The notes beneath the pieces were generated by a model. It ran no database searches. It was not told the origin of the DNA and worked only from the letters and a program-made list of their open reading frames with translations. From Thiohalomonas sp963783235 (lineage in GTDB: Bacteria > Pseudomonadota > Gammaproteobacteria > Thiohalomonadales > Thiohalomonadaceae), in contig CAWAMN010000002.1 in assembly GCA_963783235.1 (NCBI GenBank), positions 620,001 to 684,000 of the forward strand: a stretch of 64,000 nucleotides of DNA, written 5' to 3'. A program made the position numbers and the translations under genes. Shown in pieces: positions 9,047 to 18,950 of this stretch. Position 1 is the stretch's first letter. Each line of letters begins with the position of its first letter.

Positions 9047-12000
9047 CGGCTCATCCCCGCAGGTGCGGGGAACACAGCACGGCCGTCACAGGCTTGCGGC
9101 CCTCTTCCGGTTCATCCCCGCGGGTGCGGGGAACACGGAGCCGGACCGGCCCACGAACAGGTGCCCCGTCGGTTCATCCCCGCGGGTGCGGGGAACACCC
9201 ATTCGAAATGGTTCTGGATTTCGGGGGGCGCGGTTCATCCCCGCGGGTGCGGGGAACACACCGATGTGCTTCTGCAGGGCTGTCAACACGTCGGTTCATC
9301 CCCGCGGGTGCGGGGAACACGTGATCTTCTGAGAAGCCAGAAGCCGCTCTACCGGTTCATCCCCGCGGGTGCGGGGAACACCGAATAGTCCCAACTGCCA
9401 AACGTTTTTAACCCGGTTCATCCCCGCGGGTGCGGGGAACACCACCATGCCTCTAAAATATCCAGCTCCCATTCCGGTTCATCCCCGCGGGTGCGGGGAA
9501 CACTAATCCGCCGCCGCTACCAGCCCCGCCGACATACGGTTCATCCCCGCGGGTGCGGGGAACACGCTATGTCCTGAAACCATTGCGGGTTCAGTGACGG
9601 TTCATCCCCGCGGGTGCGGGGAACACTTAGTGTCAGCAGGAACTGACTTTGCTGCACTCGGTTCATCCCCGCGGGTGCGGGGAACACTAGTCACCGTTAC
9701 CGGGTCCGTGGTAGAGACGCGGTTCATCCCCGCGGGTGCGGGGAACACGGGCAGGCGCGAACCGGCGGCGCGTCGTTAGGCGGTTCATCCCCGCGGGTGC
9801 GGGGAACACGTTACGTGCGCCGTCGACGTTCACAAGGATAGCGGTTCATCCCCGCGGGTGCGGGGAACACCGGAACAAGGAAGCCGCCGCCGACCCATTC
9901 GATCGGTTCATCCCCGCGGGTGCGGGGAACACGCCAGTGAGTACGCGGCGGGGGTCTATCCCATCGGTTCATCCCCGCGGGTGCGGGGAACACTAAGCCC
10001 CATCCGATAGGTAACCACGGTTCCAACGGTTCATCCCCGCGGGTGCGGGGAACACTAACGAAGGCGAGGAATTGAAAGTGAGCCAGAACGGTTCATCCCC
10101 GCGAGTGCGGGGAACACCTCTAGTCGCAGGGTCAATAGGCAAAATAATTAACGGTTCATCCCCGCGGGTGCGGGGAACACGTCTTGGCGCTAGTGCCCGA
10201 TTTCGTGCGGACTGGTTCATCCCCGCGGGTGCGGGGAACACGAATATGCAACTCGCCCGCCGTACAGCTAACCAGGTTCATCCCCGCGGGTGCGGGGAAC
10301 ACCTGATCGCCGGCAGCTTGCCGCTCTCCAGCCACGGTTCATCCCCGCGGGTGCGGGGAACACTGTCTCCCGCGCTACGCGCAAAAGCCCCATAGCGGTT
10401 CATCCCCGCGGGTGCGGGGAACACGACCGCTTCCCCCTGTAAATCAATCACGCCCGCGGTTCATCCCCGCGGGTGCGGGGAACACGTCCGGGAATTCGAT
10501 GTATCCGCCTCCCGGTTCCGGTTCATCCCCGCGGGTGCGGGGAACACCGCCCGCACCGCATCGCGCCGGGTGTCGCTGTCCGGTTCATCCCCGCGGGTGC
10601 GGGGAACACTGGGCTTCATCGTTATGCGGCATCAGCCGAATCGGTTCATCCCCGCGGGTGCGGGGAACACACGCTGGTCCTTCGTGAGCATTCAGGCTGT
10701 GTCGGTTCATCCCCGCGGGTGCGGGGAACACTTAACAGTTTGAGGAAGATGGACAGCACCATCCGGTTCATCCCCGCGGGTGCGGGGAACACAAACGAAA
10801 ACCTCCCCCGCACCCCCTCCGCGCCGGGTCATCCCCGCGGGTGCGGGGAACACTGCGCCACGAAGTTCGGCAGCTGGTCGAGATGCGGTTCATCCCCGCG
10901 GGTGCGGGGAACACAGACAGCGGGTCCAATACCAGAACATGATTCCGGTTCATCCCCGCGGGTGCGGGGAACACACGGATTATCGGATCCTTGCGCCGCC
11001 GTCAGACGGTTCATCCCCGCGGGTGCGGGGAACACCTCCAAAGCCCATCCGGATTATCGACCCATTCCGGTTCATCCCCGCGGGTGCGGGGAACACCGGA
11101 AGTGCTGGAAACCACGCACCGCGCCACGCGGTTCATCCCCGCGGGTGCGGGGAACACTAGCTCCCCTTTTTTTCGTCCTTCTTTTCTTCCGGTTCATCCC
11201 CGCGGGTGCGGGGAACACAACGCTGCCGCCAGTGCCGCCCCGTCGATCAGCGGTTCATCCCCGCGGGTGCGGGGAACACCCGAGAATCGAGCAGTCCACC
11301 GCATCGCCCAGCGGTTCATCCCCGCGGGTGCGGGGAACACTGACGGCGCTTGGGTGCAGGTGATGGCGACGCCGGTTCATCCCCGCGGGTGCGGGGAACA
11401 CAATATCCCGAATTCTAATTGTTTCCTTTCATACGGTTCATCCCCGCGGGTGCGGGGAACACCAAGGCCTCGCTATTGCCTCGCCTAACACCCGCGGTTC
11501 ATCCCCGCGGGTGCGGGGAACACTCGAAGATATCCGCGAAGTGGTCGAGGAAGGTCGGTTCATCCCCGCGGGTGCGGGGAACACACTGCTGCACGGGATG
11601 TGCGGCCGTGGATTTTCGGTTCATCCCCGCGGGTGCGGGGAACACGCGGGGATGGCGACGGTAATACCGGCCGGGGTCGGTTCATCCCCGCGGGTGCGGG
11701 GAACACCGACGTGGGAGTGTCGGCCCCAGGTGCCCCACCGGTTCATCCCCGCGGGTGCGGGGAACACGACCAATAGCCACCCGCCTGGGCACCGCCGGCC
11801 GGTTCATCCCCGCGGGTGCGGGGAACACGGAACTTCCCGACAGATCACCCAACCGGCGTTCGGTTCATCCCCGCGGGTGCGGGGAACACCCCGTCAATCG
11901 AACGGTTTACCAGCAATACCGCGGTTCATCCCCGCGGGTGCGGGGAACACGAGAAAGCCGGCGGCGCGGGCGATGCCGATCACGGTTCATCCCCGCGGGT

Positions 12001-15000
12001 GCGGGGAACACAGCAGAGAATACCGCATTCAGAGTTTAGACGACGGTTCATCCCCGCGGGTGCGGGGAACACATGGGTCGGGGTGCGGTAAGCCGCGCGG
12101 AGAACGGTTCATCCCCGCGGGTGCGGGGAACACTTCGGCCCGGCCCCAGACGGCGCCCTCGCGGACGGTTCATCCCCGCGGGTGCGGGGAACACAGGCGA
12201 TCGCCCGAACCGGCATCCTTGCGATGCGGTTCATCCCCGCGGGTGCGGGGAACACGCTGAAGAACGTACAGAAAGGCCATTCTCATTCCGGTTCATCCCC
12301 GCGGGTGCGGGGAACACCGCAGTGTGAGCCAGTCAATATTCATAGTTTTCGGTTCATCCCCGCGGGTGCGGGGAACACTTGAAAACCATGAGGCGATAAA
12401 CGCAACGACACGGTTCATCCCCGCGGGTGCGGGGAACACCGCCCTTATTATTTCGGCGGAAGAGTGCAATGCGGTTCATCCCCGCGGGTGCGGGGAACAC
12501 CGATGGCGATTTAAAAGACCATGCCGGGAAACCGGTTCATCCCCGCGGGTGCGGGGAACACCTTAGGGCGAGGGAAGGGGGGCGAAAGCTCCCCGGTTCA
12601 TCCCCGCGGGTGCGGGGAACACAGTCAGAAATGCACCGGGCCGAACAAGCGGGCCGGTTCATCCCCGCGGGTGCGGGGAACACTCGACGCTGCGGAAAGA
12701 CAAGACCCCCGCCGCCGGTTCATCCCCGCGGGTGCGGGGAACACGAAGTAGACGGCTCGGAGGTTTTGCGCTCTGGGCGGTTCATCCCCGCGGGTGCGGG
12801 GAACACACCAACAATAGTTGATTGTTGCTCTATGTATTCGGTTCATCCCCGCGGGTGCGGGGAACACTCCCCGGTCGAGCGAGCAGCCCAACCGCCGCCC
12901 GGTTCATCCCCGCGGGTGCGGGGAACACCAGCCATAAACGAAGTCGCAGATAGACCCTAGCGGTTCATCCCCGCGGGTGCGGGGAACACCGTCCGTAACG
13001 CCTCCTATATCCCGGTAGCCTCGGTTCATCCCCGCGGGTGCGGGGAACACTTGATTTCCCGGTTCTCGGCCAGCCATTCGAGCGGTTCATCCCCGCGGGT
13101 GCGGGGAACACCCTCACCCATCCCCACATAACAAACCGCGTTTCGGTTCATCCCCGCGGGTGCGGGGAACACTGCGGCTGTTATTAACTAACAGCGTCAG
13201 CGGCCGGTTCATCCCCGCGGGTGCGGGGAACACTTAAACAGAGGGCTAAAAATGAAGCACTACTACGGTTCATCCCCGCGGGTGCGGGGAACACGCCCAC
13301 AATGGCATCGACCGGGACCGGGAGGCCGGTTCATCCCCGCGGGTGCGGGGAACACCTATGCAGTTAGCCGCGCAGGGGGCCACTAATCGGTTCATCCCCG
13401 CGGGTGCGGGGAACACTCGACGTAGGTTTCTGATTTGGTGCGGTGATCACGGTTCATCCCCGCGGGTGCGGGGAACACGAGAACTTCACCACCGCAGCGA
13501 GCGGCAACGCCGGTTCATCCCCGCGGGTGCGGGGAACACGGCGCTTGCCGGTCTGCCTGCGCCGGACCTGGCGGTTCATCCCCGCGGGTGCGGGGAACAC
13601 ATCAGTCACCGTGAACGCACCGACCCCCGAGGCGGTTCATCCCCGCGGGTGCGGGGAACACAAAGCAGAGTAAAGATTATCCCCATGGTTTGGCGGTTCA
13701 TCCCCGCGGGTGCGGGGAACACAACGAAAACCTCCCCCGCACCCCCTCCGCGCCCGGTTCATCCCCGCGGGTGCGGGGAACACTCCGCCTTCCGCAGCCC
13801 CGCCTCGTTGTCGCTCGGTTCATCCCCGCGGGTGCGGGGAACACCGACTTCATAGTGCGGATCGTCAGGCATGGTACGGTTCATCCCCGCGGGTGCGGGG
13901 AACACAATAAATGTGGTAGCGGGGGCAGGATTTGAGACGGTTCATCCCCGCGGGTGCGGGGAACACGATGCCCGAAGTAGTGCGCCTCTGCCGTCACTTC
14001 GGTTCATCCCCGCGGGTGCGGGGAACACCTGGTCGATCTCCGCTGAACCGGCCGCGCCAGACGGTTCATCCCCGCGGGTGCGGGGAACACCAGATCGCGT
14101 TACGGGTTGCCATTATCGCGGCCGGTTCATCCCCGCGGGTGCGGGGAACACGATGTATCGCTGGATATCAAAGGCGTTAGCGACGGTTCATCCCCGCGGG
14201 TGCGGGGAACACCTGACCAAAGACGGCCCGGTCGAGGCGGTCTACGGTTCATCCCCGCGGGTGCGGGGAACACGCCGGGTCAAGGGAGGCGATAGCCCGG
14301 GCCAGCGGTTCATCCCCGCGGGTGCGGGGAACACGGCAGTACGGGCAAGGCGGCGATGCTGGAGGGCGGTTCATCCCCGCGGGTGCGGGGAACACCCCGC
14401 GGCGGGTGCTCGCCCGGCTGTATTTACCGGTTCATCCCCGCGGGTGCGGGGAACACTTGCGCTCCAGGGTCGGGATGTCGCCGGGGTACGGTTCATCCCC
14501 GCGGGTGCGGGGAACACACCGCCACCCTTTAACCAAAGCACAGCTAAATACGGTTCATCCCCGCGGGTGCGGGGAACACATGGCTGACGCCGAGCCAGAC
14601 GTTGGGGTAGCCCGGTTCATCCCCGCGGGTGCGGGGAACACAACATATCGAGCATCGAAACAAGACCTGGATGCGGTTCATCCCCGCGGGTGCGGGGAAC
14701 ACGAGTTGCTGCCAAGTCCCGCGCAGGTTCTCGCCGGTTCATCCCCGCGGGTGCGGGGAACACGCCATCGCCTCGAACCTGCGCCAGTCCGGATACGGTT
14801 CATCCCCGCGGGTGCGGGGAACACGTTTTCATCCGCCGTTTCCGCGCGAACCGGCAGCGGTTCATCCCCGCGGGTGCGGGGAACACTCAGGCATGAGCGC
14901 AACCGAAACCAAGTCGGCCGGTTCATCCCCGCGGGTGCGGGGAACACGGCTGGCGGGACCATCATCGTCGATCCGGATGCGGTTCATCCCCGCGGGTGCG

Positions 15001-17025
15001 GGGAACACTTGTAAAGCTGCTTCTGCGTTAGGCCGCGGGCCGGTTCATCCCCGCGGGTGCGGGGAACACGCCGCCATGGAGCGCAGCGAGAAGATCACCG
15101 ACGGTTCATCCCCGCGGGTGCGGGGAACACACGTTTCGAAGCCACTCGGGATTGTTCTACAGCGGTTCATCCCCGCGGGTGCGGGGAACACTCCGCCTGC
15201 GCTTCCAGGCGAGCCCGCGGTTCTCGGTTCATCCCCGCGGGTGCGGGGAACACACCACCCGGGACCATCATGCCCTGGTTAAAGCCGGTTCATCCCCGCG
15301 GGTGCGGGGAACACCCAGGTCAGTGCGGCCGTGGACGTCTCCAAGCCCGGTTCATCCCCGCGGGTGCGGGGAACACCAAAGGGGTTCGACGCGCAGGCCA
15401 CAAAGGTTCGGTTCATCCCCGCGGGTGCGGGGAACACTTAAGGAAAAAGGTTCAAGCGACGCTGGAACGCGGTTCATCCCCGCGGGTGCGGGGAACACAT
15501 GGCCTGCACGAAGTCGGCGCTGTTGCCGGACGGTTCATCCCCGCGGGTGCGGGGAACACTGTATAGACAGAAAACGAGTACGGGTACTCTCCGGTTCATC
15601 CCCGCGGGTGCGGGGAACACTTGCCCCCGAGTCTCTCCCCATAGGTGGCCGCCGGTTCATCCCCGCGGGTGCGGGGAACACTTCTCTTCACCGCCGAGTA
15701 TGAGATCCTTGGCCGGTTCATCCCCGCGGGTGCGGGGAACACAACGGGGTAGCTGGCGACTCCTTCGACTGCGACGGTTCATCCCCGCGGGTGCGGGGAA
15801 CACATGTCGGATATCTCGCCCAGCAGCCCCACCTCCGGTTCATCCCCGCGGGTGCGGGGAACACCGGTCTTCGGCAATTCCGTCGGCCTCGTTTTCCGGT
15901 TCATCCCCGCGGGTGCGGGGAACACGAACTCGGACATTTGGCTGGTCGCCTCTTCGGTCGGTTCATCCCCGCGGGTGCGGGGAACACACATGCAGCAATG
16001 GGCGTTTAACGACGGATACCGGTTCATCCCCGCGGGTGCGGGGAACACAGGTAATCGGCAACTGCTTCTAATGCCGTTTTCGGTTCATCCCCGCGGGTGC
16101 GGGGAACACGTTGCGGAGCCCGTTGATTCTGGCGTCGAGGTCGGTTCATCCCCGCGGGTGCGGGGAACACTTTAATTGTTTCGCCGCGTCTACCGCTTCA
16201 GCCGGTTCATCCCCGCGGGTGCGGGGAACACAAATCAGCCAACGCTTCGAGAATCTTGGCTTGCGGTTCATCCCCGCGGGTGCGGGGAACACTCCTGCGG
16301 CGTTAACAATTGCGAATTTCATGCCGGTTCATCCCCGCGGGTGCGGGGAACACGCGCCAGAAGCTGTTCTTTGTAGGCCTCTGCGCGGTTCATCCCCGCG
16401 GGTGCGGGGAACACATGGGTGGCCTTGAGGATCGCGCGAATGCTCGCGGTTCATCCCCGCGGGTGCGGGGAACACTCGACGCTACGGAAAGACAAGACGC
16501 CCGCTGCTCGGTTCATCCCCGCGGGTGCGGGGAACACGAGACCGGCGCTGAATATGCCGCCACTCGCGCCGGTTCATCCCCGCGGGTGCGGGGAACACCC
16601 CGCTCAGGTCACTGGGAGGCGCCCAGAATTCGGTTCATCCCCGCGGGTGCGGGGAACACACGGACGGGGATTGGGGATCGGGGCTTGTGTACGGTTCATC
16701 CCCGCGGGTGCGGGGAACACTTGACCGTAAACGCAAAAGCGGTCACATTGTTCGGTTCATCCCCGCGGGTGCGGGGAACACTTCAAAGGCGCGTATCCGG
16801 CAATCTTTGCGGACGGTTCATCCCCGCGGGTGCGGGGAACACCGCTGGAAACGGATGGTTTGGCTCTGGCGGACCGGTTCATCCCCGCGGGTGCGGGGAA
16901 CACTTTTCTCCAATCCAGCTCCGGCATATACCGGCCGGTTCATCCCCGCGGGTGCGGGGAACACTACCTGCCGTTGCATCATCCTGCACGCGCGGCCGGT
17001 TCATCCCCGCGGGTGCGGGGAACAC
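9047..17025 (-). CRISPR. Type I-E CRISPR array, 131 repeats / 130 spacers
   Basis: Hand count of repeat starts gives 131 copies of a 29-bp repeat. On the minus strand the repeat begins GTGTTCCCCGCACCCGCGG and ends GATGAACCG, the classical I-E (Escherichia/CASCADE) hairpin repeat. Spacers are 32 nt, with about one in seven at 33 and rare 31 or 34. Transcription runs from the cas side: the leader is at 17026-17117, so spacers near 17000 are newest. The oldest repeat (9047-9075) is degenerate at two positions, as expected for a trailer end. Other variant repeats are at 10089 (internal G to A), 10213 and 10274 (outermost base T or A instead of C) and 10825 (T to G). Two spacers share a 32-nt core displaced by one base (10793-10824 and 13723-13754), and a second pair is about 90% identical (12684-12715 and 16476-16508). 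Small ORFs predicted in this interval are read-through of the repeat. Confidence 0.98.
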
Positions 17026-17117
17026 TCTTCCTTCATCTTACTGATTTTACTGCAAAAATCGAACCGAAAAATTTCCACCGAAAATCGGAACCAATTTTGC
17101 CGAATATTTCCGAACTG
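17026..17117 (-). promoter_or_regulatory. CRISPR leader
   Basis: A 92-bp strip between the first repeat and the restored stop codon of cas2. It is much richer in A/T than its surroundings. On the minus strand it contains TAAAAT (plus-strand 17044-17049) placed to act as a -10 element firing into the array; I could not identify a convincing -35 or IHF site by eye. Its position, next to the well-conserved repeats and on the cas2 side, makes it the leader where new spacers integrate. Confidence 0.65.
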
Positions 17118-17425
17118 TTAAAGAGCGTCGAAACCCTCGGGATCGGGGGTTTCGGGAAGGAAAGAAACCAGCTTCATGCCATCGACTTCTTTGGGGATCC
17201 GCCGGTTTTCACCAGAGTTCTGAAATCGAACCCCGACTCGTTGCTGGTACGCCACGCGATAACGGCATTGCCGTCTTCGACGCCGGCCTCGACCTGTTCC
17301 CAGATCATTTCGCGCACCTTAACCGAGTAGTTGCCGACGTAGACACCGGCCCGGATCTCCAACAGCCAGGCGGCGAGGCGGCCCCGCAACCGGGGCGGGA
17401 CGTTCTCAACTACGATGACCAGCAT
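17118..17425 (-). pseudogene. cas2: Cas2e, CRISPR adaptation nuclease-fold subunit, with a one-base frameshift near the C-terminus
   Basis: Starts at ATG 17425 (MLVIVVENVPPRLRGRLAAW), overlapping the end of cas1 by 20 nt. Cas2e partners Cas1 in the spacer integrase complex. The protein matches the Cas2e family through SGFDFRTL and then, in the literal frame, turns into TGGSPKKSMA and stops at 17174 (83 residues). One frame over, the family-typical end is intact: ENRRIPKEVDGMKLVSFLPE, then TPDPEGFDAL, ending at TAA 17118-17120. A single base is missing at about 17211-17213 (GGTGAA expected, GTGAA present); with it the product would be 102 residues. The lost tail corresponds to the region that contacts Cas1 in E. 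coli Cas2, so a true mutation should impair adaptation. A sequencing or assembly error is equally possible. Confidence 0.85.
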
Positions 17426-18317
17426 CGCCCAGACCCTTTTTGTTGGGGATAGCGGGTTCGACGGCCTCCGGTGCCGGCTCGGGCGGCTTTTCACCGGCGG
17501 CATCGAGCACGCTGTTGATAAGCGGGATGATCTTATCCAGCAACCGGCTTTCCCGAAAAACATCGCGGCAGGCTATGCGCACCGCTCTCTCCGGGTTTCG
17601 TGGTTCTTTCGCTGCGATCTTGAAGGCGACCGGCACAACCGTTTCGAATTTGACGATATCGGCAATGTCGTACACGAAAGAGAGCGGCTTGCCGGTATGC
17701 ACGAATCCAATGGCCGGCGCATAACCAGCGGCCAAAACTGCGGCCTCGGTGACGCCATAGAGGCAGGCAGTGGCAGCGGAGAGGCAGCGGTTCGGTACAT
17801 CCGCACTCGCCCACTCCTGCTGGTCGTAGCGCCGACCCTTCCAGGGCACACCATAGCGTTTGGCCAGCAGTGCATAGGTCTTCTTCACCCGTGCCCCTTC
17901 GATGCCTCGCAGTTGGTCGACACTCCGGCGGGCCGGAGGCTCCTCGTCAAACCGCAGGGCGTACATCTTGCGCACGACCTTCAACCGCAGGGTTTCGTCC
18001 AGTGCCAATTTAGCCTGATAAAGGAGCTTGTCCGAACGCGCCCCGCCAGGCTGGCCGGCGGAGTAGAGCCTTACACCACCCTCCCCGACCCAGACCAGCA
18101 GGGTTCCGACCTTAGCCGCCAGTGCTGCGGCACGATGGGAAAGACGAACACCGGGTTCGAGCAGCAGGCAGGCGGTACCGCCAAGCGGCACGTGGGTACG
18201 CACACCCTCCTTGTCGATCATGACAAAAGCGCCGTCGCGCACATCGACGTGGCAGCGCTCAACGAAAAGGATGGAGTTACGCTCCTTGAGGGGAATGGGA
18301 CCTACGTCGGGAAGCAT
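17406..18317 (-). CDS. cas1: Cas1e, CRISPR spacer integrase
   Basis: 303 residues, the usual size for Cas1e. It integrates new spacers at the leader-repeat junction together with Cas2. The metal-binding residues align with those of E. coli Cas1: E140 (LRGIEGARVKK), H207 (GFVHTGK), D217 and D220 (YDIADIVKFE). The C-terminus is a proline/glutamate-rich tail. ATG 18317 overlaps the stop codon of the preceding yoeB in a TGATG arrangement, which predicts translational coupling to the toxin gene rather than to cas6e, the usual neighbour. Its end overlaps cas2. All catalytic residues are present, so Cas1 itself looks functional. Confidence 0.97.
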   Translation of the reverse strand: MLPDVGPIPLKERNSILFVERCHVDVRDGAFVMIDKEGVRTHVPLGGTACLLLEPGVRLSHRAAALAAKVGTLLVWVGEGGVRLYSAGQPGGARSDKLLYQAKLALDETLRLKVVRKMYALRFDEEPPARRSVDQLRGIEGARVKKTYALLAKRYGVPWKGRRYDQQEWASADVPNRCLSAATACLYGVTEAAVLAAGYAPAIGFVHTGKPLSFVYDIADIVKFETVVPVAFKIAAKEPRNPERAVRIACRDVFRESRLLDKIIPLINSVLDAAGEKPPEPAPEAVEPAIPNKKGLGDAGHRS

Positions 18318-18571
18318 CAGTAGTGATACCTGAGTTGGGCAATCAGGAGGCTATCGTCGGTGACCTTGTAGACGATTCGATGCTCCTCATCGATGCGGCG
18401 GGACCAGTAGCCAGCGAGCCCGTGCCGTAACGGTTCGGGCTTGCCTATGCCGGAGAAGGGCTCCCGCGTGATCGCCTGAATGAGCTGGTTGATTCGCCTG
18501 ACCACCCGTTTATCGCGGCGCTGCCGGTAGAGGTAGTCCTCCCATGCGTGTTTGGAGAAAATCAGTCTCAT
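18317..18571 (-). CDS. yoeB: YoeB/Txe-family mRNA interferase toxin
   Basis: 84 residues, full length for the YoeB family of ribosome-dependent RNases in the RelE superfamily. The sequence carries the family signature: FSKHAWEDYLYRQRRDKRVV near the start, PEPLRHGLAGYWSRRIDEEH in the middle and the terminal RYHY. These include the conserved Glu, the Arg of SRRI, the His of EEHR and the C-terminal His-Tyr used in catalysis. It lies 21 bp after the antitoxin gene and its stop overlaps the cas1 start by one base (TGATG). A toxin placed inside a cas operon, directly before the adaptation genes, is the odd point; yefM-yoeB modules are otherwise common stand-alone units. Confidence 0.93.
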   Translation of the reverse strand: MRLIFSKHAWEDYLYRQRRDKRVVRRINQLIQAITREPFSGIGKPEPLRHGLAGYWSRRIDEEHRIVYKVTDDSLLIAQLRYHY

Positions 18572-18592
18572 GTTACATCCCTGTGCACCCCA

Positions 18593-18847
18593 TCACTCCC
18601 CCGGCAGCTTCCGTTCGGTTCCGGCGCCACTTTCCAGCTCGGCGATGGACTCGAGCAGCCGCCGGGCGTTTTTCGGGCTGCGCAGCAGGTAGGCCGTCTC
18701 CTCCAGGGCCTGATAGTCCTCCAGCGAGAGCATAACCACCGATCCGGCCCCTTTGCGGGTGATGATGACAGGCGCGTGATCGTCACAGACCTGATCCATG
18801 GTTCCGGCCAGATTGGCGCGTGCGGTGCTGTAAGCGATGGCTTCCAT
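18593..18847 (-). CDS. yefM: YefM/Phd-family antitoxin
   Basis: 84 residues, typical for YefM. The N-terminal half (MEAIAYSTARANLAGTMDQV, then PVIITRKGAGSVVMLSLEDY) is the Phd/YefM DNA-binding fold; the C-terminal half (EETAYLLRSPKNARRLLESI) is the toxin-wrapping segment found in partners of YoeB. A good Shine-Dalgarno (AAGGAG) lies seven nt before ATG 18847. Upstream there is an inverted repeat with TGTAC half-sites, resembling known YefM operators, so the pair probably represses its own promoter and, through read-through, cas1-cas2. The module lies between cas6e and cas1. Confidence 0.92.
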   Translation of the reverse strand: MEAIAYSTARANLAGTMDQVCDDHAPVIITRKGAGSVVMLSLEDYQALEETAYLLRSPKNARRLLESIAELESGAGTERKLPGE

Positions 18848-18868
18848 AGTGGGCTCCTTGGAACGCTA

Positions 18869-18907
18869 TTGTACTGTTTATCGTACAAATAAAAGACATC
18901 CTTTCAA
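18869..18907 (-). promoter_or_regulatory. Probable yefM-yoeB(-cas1-cas2) promoter and YefM operator
   Basis: On the minus strand TTGAAA (plus 18902-18907) and TACGAT (18880-18885) are separated by 16 bp, a plausible sigma70 promoter. The -10 is overlapped by the inverted repeat TTGTAC-N8-GTACAA (18869-18888). YefM proteins are known to bind paired TGTACA palindromes, so the placement suits autorepression. This is the only clear internal promoter signal I see within the cas operon. Confidence 0.55.
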
Positions 18908-18950
18908 GCTGTGGACAGGCTCTTGGTAATGACAATTCGGTTATGGCTCG

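Noticed and set aside
8743..9075. Longer N-terminus for the GGDEF-EAL protein starting inside the CRISPR repeat
   Set aside because: The added 111 residues begin in a repeat (MFPAPAG) and cross the glycosyltransferase remnant in another frame; family similarity starts at 8742.
9094..17121. Dozens of ORFs rich in GSSPRVRGT / RFIPAGAGNT / VHPRGCGEH
   Set aside because: These are the three frames of the CRISPR repeat alternating with spacers, not proteins.
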